From: Heliopora coerulea
Taxonomy: Eukaryota > Cnidaria > Anthozoa > Scleralcyonacea > Helioporidae
Assembly: GCA_030142905.1 (NCBI GenBank)
Contig: JASJOG010000343.1
Coordinates: 154,501-218,500, forward strand
Length of the DNA stretch: 64,000 bases
Direction: 5' to 3'
Part shown: positions 35,201-44,559 of the stretch, piece by piece
Numbering within the stretch: the first letter of the stretch is position 1
Layout of the letters: each line of letters starts with the position of its first letter
Notes under the pieces: model-generated
The model's input: only the letters and a program-made list of their open reading frames with translations
What the model was told of the DNA's origin: nothing
The model's database searches: none
Translations under genes and position numbers: made by a program

Positions 35201-38200
35201 AGACTGGAAGAAAGTTAAAAAACATTTTCATACATTATCTTCAGTATTAAAAGTAAAGTTTAATAACAATGGTATCATGTACGTCAAGTTGTTCCCAAAA
35301 AGAAAAGTTTAGATGTACCTCTAAGCAGCCCTTGAAACTCCCAAAATTTCAGGACGGCAATTTCTTGGCGACCTACAAACGATAATTCTCAATCTAGGTC
35401 GGCAAAAATTTTCGAAACAAATGGGCAATTTCCAAATGAAAATTTGATTTTATTCCTTACTTCAAGTACGTATTTATTAATATGAACAGCAATCAATGGC
35501 GAACAAAACAGCTAACAAAACGCAGGAACAATCAATTAAACGATCGACTCCAGTCGAACAGTGCACGTTGTGACACACGGTACTTTATTACCATGTTTGT
35601 GTTAAATAATGAAGCTTGACGATTTTAACACGTTTGTTTATTTTTTAAAATTTCAAGTGTCTCCTTTTAACAAGAAACTGAAATGTTTACACAAGGAATG
35701 AACAATGTTTGTGGCAAAATACGAACATGTTTTGCTCACGAGCTCACTAGATTTTTGTATGTTTTCGGATGTTAGGCTTGTAAGAGTTTCGTTTTTTGCA
35801 GAATACAATCAAAGATGTAAGTAAATTGTCGTATTTTGCCTCAAACATGTTCGTGTTTAGCTAAAAAAGTTGTAAAATTTGTTTCGTAGACGTTGAAGTT
35901 TTACTGATCAAAGTTAATAGTTGTTGCTAATTCAAATTGATGAATTTGATACTCGCAAAGCGTATTCTGACAAGTTACATAATGAAGCTGATAATGATCA
36001 AAACATGATAAAACACCATCCTTGAAAATGCGTATGTGAAAAGTGTGTTCAAGGAAAACATGCCGAGAGGATTTTCAAAGTAGGTCGGCAAGGTTTTGCC
36101 GATCTAAATCCACAATATCGCTTTGCAGGTCGGTAATTAGGTCGGCATTGCCGAATGCCGACCTGAGTTTCAAGGGCTGTCTAAGGCAATATACTTGCTT
36201 ATTCAACGGTGGGCTTTTCACATTATTTAAAAGACCCTACACAATTTTTGTTTTGAAGAGTCAGTCTACATTTAATAAAATTTATGAGATGGAATGTATC
36301 TGGCTTTTACTGAGATGGCGAGCAGTGACTGGGAGATACTTTGATTCATGGTACATGTTTCTCCGAATATTTACCAAAATAGATCACCTCTAACTTGTGA
36401 GAGTTCTTGTCCTTTGTATATTAGATATATGACAGCTTGGAAATATCTTAAGATAATAAGTGAGTGATCGTCAAGTCCTATACTCAGAAAAACGATATCC
36501 GAGCCCCAGACAGGGTTTCCGCTTAGGTCGCACTTATATGTCAAACTTGGATCTTGGCTCGCCACCTGAGTCTCGGTAGCTCAATGGTTAGAGCGTCTTA
36601 CCGGTCATCAGAAGGTTGCGGGTTCGATCCCGTTTGTCGCTCGGAAATCATTTTCTGGGTATCAGGCTTGACGATCATTCACCTATCATCTTAAGTTCTT
36701 GTCCTTGATGCAAATATTATGACATTTATAACGGCGATAATGATGATGATAATCATGACAATGAAAATCATAATGATAATGATAATACTAATGACAATAA
36801 TAATGATGAGAATGATGGTGACAGTGACCATGATGGTGATAGTAACAGTGATAGTCACAGTGACATGACATGAACAATGACAATGTAATACTGATGGTGA
36901 TGGAGGTGACCACAACAATCATGACAACAATAATGATAATAAGGAAAGCAATAATGATGATAATAATTTTGATAATGATGCTGATGACAATGAAAATAAC
37001 AAAAGCCATATCTAACAAAGATAATTCTTTTCAGGCAGGGAAAGGTTTACGGAAGCATTGACCATTATACAATATATAAGCCTTTGGAACTGGTTGTTCC
37101 TGTAGTCAAAATCAGTAAAAATGCTGGCTAAAGGGGAGGAAAAAAGACTTTCTTGAAATTGAGTACTAAAGAGTAAGGAGAGTGTAGATTTCTGCATGCA
37201 ACCTACCAGAATCTCATGGCAGAATGGGAAGATCTCACCAGGTACAACCTAGAACTTATTAAATATTTTGCACAATGTAGGAAATTTTTTCATGTTTTGG
37301 GAGAAATTATGATTAGTTGAAGATGAAGTTTTTGTCAAATATGCAGCAGTGCAGCCAAACCTGTTTGGTGAAATGTATCTGTATGTTCACACAGGCTTTC
37401 AATCATGTTAAAAAACTGCATGGCATTCTGCACAATGCAAAAATTATGATACCATCCAAAACAGATATGATGTGATATCCAGCTTGCCACTACGTCGTAG
37501 TGCAGAGTATGAACCATAATAATGCATTGTTGTTTATATTACTGTAATGACATTACGAACAAATTTCTAGCTTAATACTGTAACTTACATCTTGATGGAA
37601 AATGTATTCCTTGTTCTTTTGCCTTTCTTTTCTTCTCTTTCTTTTCTATCCTGAAATAAAAAGTTAACTGTGTTTCAGGCATGAACTAATTTCAATTTTA
37701 CTGGTATGGTATTTAACAACATTGTGGTTAGAGAAACTTAGTACATCATTCAGGTATGGTATGCTAACAAGAAAGTAACATTTCTTAAAAAAGTATGTCA
37801 AACATACTTTGTCACACATGAGGAATGATAATATGAAGCAAAAAGCATGTATGACACTTAGTATTCACTGTACTAACACTTTTCCCAAGATAATCTCTCA
37901 GTCAGTGTTTTCCAGACTGTAAAGTTGCACTTGTACACACTTTGGTCTCTAAATTGTTATTTGCTGCATTTTAAGCCAGGTAACATGGTATGAGCAAAAT
38001 TCCATAAAAGCAAACTTAAATCATATGTATATATACACATGATTATGAATTTTTAGAACCCATATCTATGGGTAAAGACCTGAAGATACCAAGTTTTGCT
38101 ATCTTTTGATGCCATCTGCTCTTTTAGTACCTCTTCCAAAATCACCTTCCTTAAAATGGTTTCACTCTCCATCAGTACAGTACAGTCTTCTGCATTTCCC

Positions 38201-39231
38201 TTACTACTCACTGCTATTAGGACTTCTCTTTTACCAGTTTCAAGATCTGTTTATCCAGTGCTTCACTGGTCACAACTATACATATAATATTATGTGACAA
38301 CACAACTGTTAAAAAGAAATGTTTTTGAGGTTATCCCTTTTGTAAGGTTGGTCCAGTCCTACAGAGCATAGTATTTGGAACAAGTGTGTGTCCATATATA
38401 CATATATATGTCTGACCTACCACCTCTCATGGTTTCACTATGAAACTCTCAGTATCAGGCATGTTTCTCCACTCACCTGGTATGAGTTTAAGTCCTCACA
38501 GTAAGTGAGGGCCGTTAGAAATGCTACTATGAATAAGTAATATACAAAACATAAAATAAAAGAAAGTTGAACTTAGTATTAGTTGAATTCTTTAGTATTA
38601 ATAGTGTGAACACTGGCATGCTTCAGTCATTGATTTCTAAAGTCACCATCTTCATTAATCCATTACAGCATGACATTAAGGGCTGACCTGACAGAATATC
38701 ATAAAATGTGACTTCAAGAGGACCTTTAAAGGATCAAACATTTTATTATTCAATTCATCAATCCAAATAAGCAGCCATTTAGCGATCTCCCATTTTGGAT
38801 ATTAGTATCCACGTTTTCTATCACTGAATTTAAAAAAATATTGCCAGATATGAGTGTTGGACATAGTTGGCAATTCTGGAGTGTTGCAACTCAACCCATG
38901 AACCACAGTCCTTTAACCACTTAATTCATATGCTGTGAGTTATTTAAAGAGTTTACGTTCTCACTTATTCTGTCATGCACATTTGAAACTGAACCTTTGT
39001 ACTATAATCCAGATTTTCTTACTTTTTCTGTTCTTTCCTTTCGAGCCATTGCTGGTGTTTTGCCAACCGTTTTCGCTTTCTTTTTGACAACACTGGTTCA
39101 TCCTGCTTCACACTCTCGCTGCAACATTTTTGCTCATTTGCAGACAATCGTTCTATTTCCTTATTTCCTTCACCACTGTTCTGAAAAGCAGGTTTGTTAT
39201 CATGCAACATCCCCACGTTAGAACTGTCCAT
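20138..39231 (-). CDS. TRMT10: tRNA (guanine-9-N1)-methyltransferase, TRMT10 family, nine exons
   Basis: The family methylates N1 of G9 in tRNA with S-adenosylmethionine, using a SPOUT-fold domain. Exons on the minus strand: 39231-39023, 37650-37589, 30718-30621, 28479-28408, 28279-28205, 27072-26985, 24591-24533, 24205-24100, 20295-20138. Every intron is GT-AG, phases match at all eight junctions, and the total is 927 bases (308 residues plus stop). The N-terminus is lysine-rich ([15 protein letters not shown]). The core holds [71 protein letters not shown] (with the family's conserved Asp), [13 protein letters not shown] and [15 protein letters not shown]. Length is close to animal TRMT10A/B. 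A TTTGCAG just before the ATG could be an acceptor for a non-coding first exon. Introns carry many transposons. Whether it is the A or B type is undecided. Confidence 0.92.
20579..20654 (-). repeat. tRNA-like sequence (SINE head or tRNA pseudogene)
   Basis: Minus strand: GGCCTTC and GAAGGCC form a perfect seven-pair acceptor stem. An A-box-like CTCAGCTAGCTGAGC and a T arm with GGTTCGATTCC are present. The anticodon arm does not pair well, so a working tRNA is unlikely. It lies in TRMT10 intron 8. Confidence 0.5.
20945..21090 (+). repeat. Second tRNA-derived SINE family, copy 1
   Basis: It starts with CTCGGCAACTGCCT and an A-box-like TGTAGCTCAGTCTGCAGAGC, followed by a body with GCAACTGGTCCCGTCGGGTC and a CGTAAGATTCTGGGAG tail. 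The same arrangement recurs near 34978-35115. The B box is degenerate. Confidence 0.5.
21726..23104 (+). mobile_element. Mutator-like element (MULE) with FLYWCH remnant and word-repeat TIRs
   Basis: 1379 bases flanked by a perfect 9-base target duplication CATTTAGGC (21717-21725 and 23105-23113), the size typical of Mutator elements. Ends are inverted: GGTGACCGGACATTTTGCCG on the left and GGTTCCCGGACATTTTGCCG on the right (minus). The TIRs of about 190 bases consist of degenerate 15-16-base words of the form TTTGCCGAACGGACA. A 66-base direct repeat occurs inside (about 22008-22073 and 22325-22390). No transposase is present, so it is non-autonomous. It lies in TRMT10 intron 8. Confidence 0.85.
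22456..22685 (+). CDS. FLYWCH zinc-finger fragment within the MULE
   Basis: The open frame is 22383-22685 (100 codons); the domain starts at the internal [17 protein letters not shown]. Its order fits FLYWCH: a [12 protein letters not shown] strand pair, YWRC with the zinc-binding Cys, a second Cys in KECSGR, and the HSH pair in [14 protein letters not shown] domains commonly sit at the N-terminus of MULE transposases, so this is best read as what is left of the element's own transposase gene. It ends at a TAG at 22683-22685. Confidence 0.68.
23981..24076 (-). mobile_element. TTAA-flanked MITE, degenerate copy
   Basis: It contains the family core GGCGTTAGCCAGAGTAAAAT twice in tandem and ends AAAGGGTTAA. 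It is related to the 101-base copies at 51401 and 61577. It lies next to the donor of TRMT10 exon 8. Confidence 0.55.
24100..24205 (-). CDS. TRMT10: TRMT10 exon 8
   Basis: 106 bases after TTTTTTTAG and before GTAAGC. It encodes [20 protein letters not shown] then [15 protein letters not shown], including part of the SPOUT knot that binds S-adenosylmethionine. A TTAA-type MITE ends about 24 bases beyond its donor. Confidence 0.93.
24533..24591 (-). CDS. TRMT10: TRMT10 exon 7
   Basis: 59 bases after CCTGATTCAG and before GTAAGC. It encodes [19 protein letters not shown]. The GLVDHN motif holds the Asp considered catalytic in TRMT10 enzymes. Confidence 0.94.
24668..25629. mobile_element. Second MULE with the same TIR, filled by a minisatellite
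   Basis: 962 bases flanked by a perfect 8-base duplication GCATTTTT (24660-24667 and 25630-25637). The ends share CCGGACATTTTGCCGAAAGACA with the MULE at 21726. The outer 130 bases on each side are the same kind of degenerate word array. The middle is a 16-base tandem array. No coding sequence for a transposase is seen. It lies in TRMT10 intron 6. Confidence 0.85.
24807..25160. repeat. 16-base tandem array, about 22 units
   Basis: The unit is TTTGCCGAATGGACAA. About the first fourteen units are identical; later ones vary (GCCGAATAGACAA, GCTGAAGGGACAA). The unit length is not divisible by three and contains no stop in several frames, so long spurious open frames of repeating 16-residue peptides run on both strands. 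Confidence 0.95.
25731..26020. repeat. Head-to-head pair of tRNA-derived SINEs
   Basis: A minus-strand copy (25731-25925) carries a B box seen as GGGATCAAACCC and the flank block AGAAAAACGTTATCTGAGCC. It is followed by a plus-strand tail copy (25925-26020) with CGTCTGGGGCTCAGAAATCG and TCTAAGATATCTCCAAGCTC. The outer flanks (GGAGCTTGAAGATATCTTAGA against TCTAAGATATCTCCAAGCTC) are inverted. Confidence 0.65.
26115..26250 (+). repeat. tRNA-derived SINE, plus strand
   Basis: An A-box-like GGTGGGTTAATGGTTAAAGCG, a B box GAGTTCGATCCCC, then the tail CGTCTGGGGGTCAGAAA and TTGACGAACGTTCATCGATC. Same family as the copies at 1.9, 25.7, 34.2 and 36.4 kb. Confidence 0.68.
26985..27072 (-). CDS. TRMT10: TRMT10 exon 6
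   Basis: 88 bases after AATTTGGCAG and before GTAAAG. It encodes [20 protein letters not shown] then SSDSENVLE, the conserved YLSSDS block near the cofactor site. It leaves in phase 1. Confidence 0.92.
28205..28279 (-). CDS. TRMT10: TRMT10 exon 5
   Basis: 75 bases, phase 0 at both ends, after TTTTGTTTAG and before GTAAGT. It encodes [16 protein letters not shown] and ends in EYQNWD, the strand and NWD turn of the SPOUT domain. The intron separating it from exon 4 is only 128 bases. Confidence 0.9.
28408..28479 (-). CDS. TRMT10: TRMT10 exon 4
   Basis: 72 bases, phase 0 at both ends, after TTAATTTTTAG and before GTAACT. It encodes [20 protein letters not shown] then KPVQ, the CYxxNR helix conserved in the family. 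Confidence 0.9.
28960..29545 (+). mobile_element. Penelope-like element fragment in TRMT10 intron 3
   Basis: Frame 28967-29326 shows the region between reverse transcriptase and endonuclease ([20 protein letters not shown], then [15 protein letters not shown]). After a frameshift near 29315, 29319-29540 shows the GIY-YIG C-terminal half ([18 protein letters not shown], then [11 protein letters not shown]). It is opposite in strand to TRMT10. The polymerase part is absent. Confidence 0.7.
29513..29570. repeat. Short telomere-like inverted repeat
   Basis: CTTAGGGTTAGGATTAGGAT is followed directly by CCTAATCCTAATCCTAACCG, an inverted arrangement of TTAGGG-like units. It lies at the end of the PLE fragment. 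Confidence 0.6.
30621..30718 (-). CDS. TRMT10: TRMT10 exon 3
   Basis: 98 bases after a TTGGTTTAG acceptor and before GTAAGT. It encodes [11 protein letters not shown] then [18 protein letters not shown], the first strand of the methyltransferase domain. The preceding intron of 6.9 kb contains a LINE, SINEs and a TIR element. Confidence 0.9.
30845..33800 (-). mobile_element. 5'-truncated LINE (CR1/jockey-like) in TRMT10 intron 2
   Basis: Minus-strand frames give one degraded protein. The AP-endonuclease part (33790-33333) has [14 protein letters not shown] frameshift near 33340 leads to the linker and start of reverse transcriptase (33177-32188), with [12 protein letters not shown]. An in-frame TGA at 32188-32190 precedes the palm (to 31663) with [26 protein letters not shown] and catalytic LYADDTT. 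The C-terminal part (31685-31116) has [16 protein letters not shown]. The 3' end carries a TGATGA-type tail near 30845-30890, as is common for CR1-like elements. It is on the same strand as TRMT10 and is inactive. Confidence 0.82.
34197..34395. repeat. Fold-back pair of tRNA-derived SINEs
   Basis: The left half is minus (B box as GGGATCGAACCCG), the right half plus (GCGGGTTCGATCACC then GTCTGGGGCTCAGAAATCG). The outer flanks GATGATCGATGAACGTTCGTC and its inverse near 34345-34365 pair. Confidence 0.65.
34797..34853 (+). repeat. Interstitial telomere-like repeat
   Basis: Several GGGTTA units with interruptions (GGGTTAGGGTTACGG, GGTCAGGGTTAGGGTTAAAA, TTAGGGTTAGGGTT). Animal telomeres are TTAGGG. 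Confidence 0.7.
34978..35115 (+). repeat. Second tRNA-derived SINE family, copy 2
   Basis: It starts CTCGGCAACAGCCTATGTAG with CTCATCTGGCAGGATA, and ends with GCTGGACCCGGTTGGATC and AATCTAAGATTCTGATG, parallel to the copy at 20945. Confidence 0.5.
35326..36179. mobile_element. Non-autonomous TIR element, hAT-like ends
   Basis: 854 bases with inverted ends CAGCCCTTGAAACTC, starting CAG and ending CTG. It is flanked by a 6-base direct repeat TCTAAG (35320-35325 and 36180-36185). Subterminal GGTCGGCA words repeat near both ends. No transposase is seen. The CAG ends resemble hAT elements, but those make 8-base duplications, so the superfamily is open. It is in TRMT10 intron 2. Confidence 0.62.
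36440..36690. repeat. Fold-back pair of tRNA-derived SINEs with best-preserved tRNA-like head
   Basis: The left part (about 36440-36535) is minus-oriented tail sequence. The right part (36569-36690) is plus, with an A box GGTAGCTCAATGGTTAGAGC and a B box GGGTTCGATCCCG, spaced as in tRNA genes. Outer flanks GTGATCGTCAAGTCCTATAC and its inverse pair. The right head is close to a complete tRNA cloverleaf region but sits in a SINE context. Confidence 0.68.
36715..37000. repeat. Imperfect trinucleotide-rich tract (GAT/AAT/GAC)
   Basis: About 280 bases of AATGAT, GATGAT, GACAAT and GTGACA words. Open frames of Ile/Met/Thr repeats across it are artefacts. Confidence 0.8.
37589..37650 (-). CDS. TRMT10: TRMT10 exon 2
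   Basis: 62 bases after a TTTATTTCAG acceptor and before a GTAAGT donor. It encodes a basic helix ([14 protein letters not shown]) and HFPSR. It enters in phase 2 and leaves in phase 1, matching its neighbours. Confidence 0.82.
39023..39231 (-). CDS. TRMT10: TRMT10 exon 1 (coding)
   Basis: 69 codons plus two bases, starting [11 protein letters not shown] and ending in the lysine-rich [13 protein letters not shown] block. The donor is GTAAGA at 39022-39017. It supplies the basic N-terminal extension typical of TRMT10 proteins. Confidence 0.85.
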
Positions 39232-42196
39232 GCCTGCAAAGGGTTTTTTACTGCATGTAAAACATTTCTTCGCTTTATACTGATAAGTGATACAAAACTG
39301 CCTACATGAAGTAGACTAATTTCCTTGCTTACTTGCCGCTGCCGATTTCCTTGCTTTCTACTGGGTACAAAAAGTCGCCCGATGTTACTCTTTGAGTAGT
39401 TAACTCAATTTCCGTATGTTAGCTGAAAGATGACGAGAAGTAAACTTTTTACTAGAGAATTATCGCTTGTGCCACTTTTTTCATTGGTAATTGTTGACTA
39501 AACAGCAGCATAAGAGCAGAGTGATCACGAGACGAGCAAGACGGTAAGTCTTAATTCTTTTCTCAGGGACCGGGGAGGCTGTAGCTCTCTCACTTTTTTC
39601 CAAATACAGCGTTGAAATAACTATGTTTTACAACACTTTTTGTAAAATTTCCCGGGGAGGTACGTAAAATACTGCATTTTTATCTCAAGCACCCCCCCCC
39701 CCCGCACTAGACATTCCGATCTGCCGTCTTTGTTCCTGTTTTACACGACGAGAGAAGAGCAGACCTGCCAACTTTCACGGTTTCACTGTGAGTCACACGA
39801 CTTTTTACCTTTTCTTGGCATTTTTTCCTTCTTTTTAAATGTACTGAAAATTCCACTGATCTTTCATCCAAAATGCTGTCGGTTGTTGCCCAGGTTTAGT
39901 CATATTTAATTATTAACAAAATCAGTAACATCTCGATGCCTTGTTTTGTTTCCTTGCAAACTTTACAAGCTCACGTATGGGAACTGATGCTAACGCGGTA
40001 CATTTTTACAATTTACATGTTTCTTAACGGTAAAATAACAATATGTCACTACTTTTGCAATATCTCACTACTTTTCTTAGAAACTCCAGATTTTCCTTTC
40101 TCTTTTACCCAAAGTGAAAAGGTTCCACGAAATTTAACCCCGAGCAGGCAATGAACAGGGGTGGTGCCAGGGGGCAGTTTACGATTCGTTGGGGAATTTT
40201 CGCTGATTATAACACATTTATATATTGTACAGATAAGGAGTACTTAATATTGATTTAGCCAAGAAAGATAATAGACTATTCTCTCCATATGAAATCTAAA
40301 AGTGAACTTCTCCAGTCCGGCAGTTGTTGCCATTATTCTTGCGAAAAATAGCATTATGTTTTCGATCTTCAAATTGTAGTTTAGCCCCCTTGTCGGGGAC
40401 GTTAGCACCTGCGTCGGGAAATTCCTGGCGCCACCCCCTGGTAATGAACCCTGGCCTTAGCGGTCAAATGATTATAAACTTTACAAAGATGTACGCTATA
40501 GAAGTTGAGTTTGTTGAAGCTCTTTGTCGTTTTTCAGAAGCAAACTAAACAGATGGAAGCCCCGGTGGTTTTCGAAGCTCTATCCTGGGCGGAGTAATCT
40601 GTCACAGGTCTCAGAGAAACACAAAACCTCCGAATTCTCAGAGGAATACACCAAAACCTAGTGGTGGGTTTACGTGTTGTGTTCCAGGGTGCTTCAATGA
40701 CAATAAAAGGAATCCCAAGCTTTCTTTCTTCGATTTCCACAATGAAAAAAGCAGAAATCGAAGGAACGTCGAAAGAAGTGAATAAAACTAGTTTAACGAG
40801 AAGGCTTTTCGCATAAGATTGTCAAGTGACCAAACTAACCCGTTGGCAATAATCAGTGGCTAATCTCTTTGAGACAGTTTTGAATGTCGCACAAATTTTA
40901 TTTTCTTGGGGTTGTAGATTAAAAGTAATGTTGAGTGCCAGTTTAAGGGCTTTATTCAGCTAAATCTTTTACTACTGTACATGTAACAACAAAGACCATG
41001 GCGGCTAAAAAGAAACTGAACTAAACCGCTGACAGCTTTAAGGGCTTGTTGTCCACAGGCAGTCCTAGCCGATTGTAATGTCTTCGTAACATAACATAAC
41101 AATAACTAATCAGAGTTCAATGAGGCACTAAGTTAACGTCAAGAAGGCTCATAACACTTAAAATTCCAACTGTCCCATAATTAAATGTTGTACTCTTGTT
41201 GTCCCATTCAGTTATGAAAGAGAGGAGAAGGGACGACGTGACAATATTTTGAAAAAAGTGCAGTTAAAACTAAGTAGATGTTAGACCTAAGTGTTTTATA
41301 ACTGATGGAAAGTTTGATCATGAAATTACTAATCACTCGTTTTGATGTCCATTAGACCTTACCAAATTTCCTGGGCATAAAAAGCCATCGTCTCTCGCTG
41401 ATAAGACTAGATGTCAGGAGCGAAAGGGATCAGTTGTAATGTTTACAACATGAGTTACCGTTTTGTATTGAATATACAGTTAGTCACATGCCGAACGCGA
41501 GTGGTTGTGTATTCAGAACACCACGGAAGCAAACAACGAATGAAACGAGAACGTGGAGACATTCGTGTTCTTCAAGAATGGTGAAGATTTCAACGATTGT
41601 ACTCGAGAAATTAGCACGACAAGCTCATGAAAAGCAGTGTAATACAGTCACTAGTGGTTGTATCAGCGTGATACGACCACTGTGGTTGTATCACATTTGC
41701 AACAACTGATTAAACTTTAAATTCTGTTGTTTTTTTTCTCATGAATTCTTAATGAGTTTTATAAGTCACGGTTACGGAAAACTGTGGTTGGCTAGACACT
41801 CATAACTTCTGCTGTTCATTTTACCCGAAAGGTTCCTGCTAAAGCAATAGCTACTATCCGATAACCTTGACATAGTTGATAATAAAATGTTATTACAGCT
41901 GCGAAAAAACAGTTTTCAAAGTATAAAATATATTTGAAAGAATACCGTTGTCGGACACTACTCTAGCTTTTTATTTTAGAAAAATGTTTAAAGGCCATTG
42001 CTAAAATCGAACATGACATTTCCCACCAAGTGAACCAACATCGTCTGATAAATCGCCTTGATAGGACAAAGTTCAATTATAGCATCAGTCATTCAGACAG
42101 AAGTCCTATAGCTGTCGCTATACCTCTTCTCGAACGATAATATGAAATTAATCGTTCCATTATCATTTATAGTTTCGCTAAGATCGTTCTTTTACC
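39232..42196. other. Intergenic DNA between TRMT10 and the K2P gene
   Basis: It should contain the TRMT10 promoter (about 39.3-39.8 kb; no clear core element) and the K2P 3' flank. A C-run occurs near 39690-39705 and a transposon-like block with GGTGGTGCCAGGGGGCAG near 40160. A THAP-like fragment is listed separately. The open frame at 41488-41709 has no recognisable domain. Confidence 0.4.
40592..40785 (+). pseudogene. THAP zinc-finger fragment
   Basis: A plus-strand frame ending at TAA 40783-40785 has FTCCVPGCFNDNKRNPKLSF followed by FDFHNEKSRNRR. The CxxxC-like pair and SFFDFHNE fit the first half of a THAP domain; the later Cys and His ligands are missing. A short internal repeat SQRNT occurs upstream. 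It could be a decayed P-type or other THAP transposase, or an isolated exon of a host gene. Confidence 0.45.
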
Positions 42197-42765
42197 CTAG
42201 GCTTCACTGCCAGTTGTAGCTTGCCTTCGTCCCTGCCTCCGCCACGAAACGAGTTTATTTTTTGCTTTATCGACTTCTTCGATTGCATTCAAGATCGACA
42301 TGACGACGCTGGATACAATTGCCAAACCTATCATCAAGTAAACTAGCATAATACCAGACGCGAGAAACCTTTTTTCGGTTTTACTCAGGCCAAGGTCATC
42401 TAATTTGGAGGGGTTATTAACGCTTGGATAGATGTCTCCAAATCCAACAGTTGACAGTGCTATGAAATTGAAGTATATGCCATTTGCGAAGGTCCATCCA
42501 TCAAACATCAAATCCAAGCATCCACCAAGCAGTATAACGATAATCATTAATAAGAAGGTTACGCATGCGCATTTTATTCCAGCGTTTCTACTCTCTGAGT
42601 GACCAAGAAAGCGGATTTCGAAAGCTCCAATGCTAGCTCTAATCCATAAGCGAATTTTGTCCCCCACATGCTTAAGAACCAGTGCATTAAGTGGGATGCC
42701 CAGAAGACCACAGAATATACAAAATAATCGACCTCCAGTTGTAACTGGCGTGATATGACCAAAAC
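42197..42765 (-). CDS. K2P channel exon 3 (end of pore 1 to C-terminus)
   Basis: 569 bases after a TTTGCTGTAG acceptor. The first two bases complete the Gly codon of pore 1. It holds FGHITP, M2, M3, pore 2 (TVGFGD) and M4, and ends GSEA before the stop at 42199-42197. Confidence 0.92.
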
Positions 42766-44515
42766 CTACAGCAAACGGAAAGAGGGCTCATTGAAAACAG
42801 CAGTAATACAGTCAAAACTTCGTTCGCACTCAATGTTAAGCATGCAGAAACATCCTCTGAATTACACGTGATGAAATTCTATTCATGCAGGGAACACGTT
42901 TCAAGATGCTTATTTTCTGGGAATAAGAACGTTAACTTCCACTTCAAAAATAGGTTTTCCACGCTGAATAGGTCCTTCTGTTCCACTATTGTGGATGGTA
43001 TCAAGCGAGGAGAGTAATAAAGTTACTTTTGCACAAGGTAACAAGTCTCGTAATTATGTTGCGCTATAGAATTCCAAGAAAAAGTGTAATGTCCCCAAGT
43101 GGGGAACCAGGCGGGAATCTTAATCTAAGGACAAATATTAATGCCCAGCACAAAACACGGAACAAAGCCATTGAATAAAATAAAGGATTTATCGATAAAT
43201 CTTTTATTTTATTTAATGGCTTTGTTCCCTGTCTTATGTTGGGCATTAATATTTGTCCTGAAAGTGTAACATCAGAGGCGGATTTATGGGGGGTGCGCAT
43301 CGGACGCGCGCCCCCCTTTTTTGATAAGTTTTCGTGTGATTTTTTGTTCGGTTACAAAACACAAGCATTAAACATGTCGAACACGAAGAAATTCCAATTC
43401 AAAAAACACCGGAAACTACAGTAGAATAAAAATTCTTTCATTAAAATGCCACACGGTGGAAATGAATTCGTAAAAAAACTTTGCGCCCCCCTTTGTCAAA
43501 ATTCTGGATCCGTCCCTGAGCATCCTTCTCCAACAACAATCGTCGCAACCTATTTGTTTCCTACACTGTTAAAAAGTATGTTATTTTGCTGGAAAAAACT
43601 ACTTGTAGCTTGGACGCCAGAAAAACTACTGTAAATTTAATAATTTTTCCAGTAAAGTAGTTTTATAATATACCTACTGTAAAGTTTTACAGTACATTTT
43701 ATGTTAAAAACCAGAACGTTTTAACAGTATAAAACGTTGCTAAAAGTAGAATCAAACATAATTTCCATGAACGTTTGCTTGTTGCCAATGAGGAGTGTTG
43801 CACTTAGTTTTATCCTCGTAATTCTATTGTGCCCCGCCCCCCTTGCAAAAAAAAAAAAATTGAGAACAACGTTTCGGAAAAAAATTGCCAGTTGTAACAG
43901 CTCCAAGTCAGATTATAAAACATTTCGGAGACTGACATACTTTTCTAGAAAACAGCGATTGCAGCGAAGCGACGTCATTAAAAAGTGTAGACATTTAGAA
44001 CAAGTATATCAACGTTGTTTTGCTTTATTTAAACAATGACAAATCACTTTTAAAACTTAGAAATTTTAACGCAACAATCCCCTTACGTTCAGTTGAAAGA
44101 TCGACTCCAGTCCTAAAGTTATCACCGAATTTTTTAATTTTACCAGAATATCCCTTACAGACGCAAATTATTCCAGAAAAATTACAATGCATTGGCAAAG
44201 TTACAAAATATTAGTATAACTGTAAGTAACCAACTCTTAAACCATAAAATGTGTTTAAAAAAACACAACAGATAAATGTTTATCGTTGATTGATTTAATT
44301 TCAGCAAAACTTAAATTAATGAGATTATGTCCGAAACAAAAGTCCAGCTTTACCAAATGTTTCCCTGAACCAGACATATAGGTTTGGGGAGGGATAAGTC
44401 ATTTTAATAGCTTTTCAAAAATGAGACTCCTGTTGACCTTGGAGTTGGCACTTCAAGGCTCAGACAAGTCAATCATCTAAGTAAGTACCATAACGTAAAT
44501 TTGATATCAAACCTT

Positions 44516-44559
<44 letters not shown>

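Noticed and set aside
36569..36645. Functional tRNA gene
   Set aside because: The A and B boxes are good, but the same tail and flanks recur at four other loci, which marks it as a SINE head.
36691..37061. Ile/Met/Thr-rich open frames
   Set aside because: Translation of an imperfect GAT/AAT trinucleotide tract.
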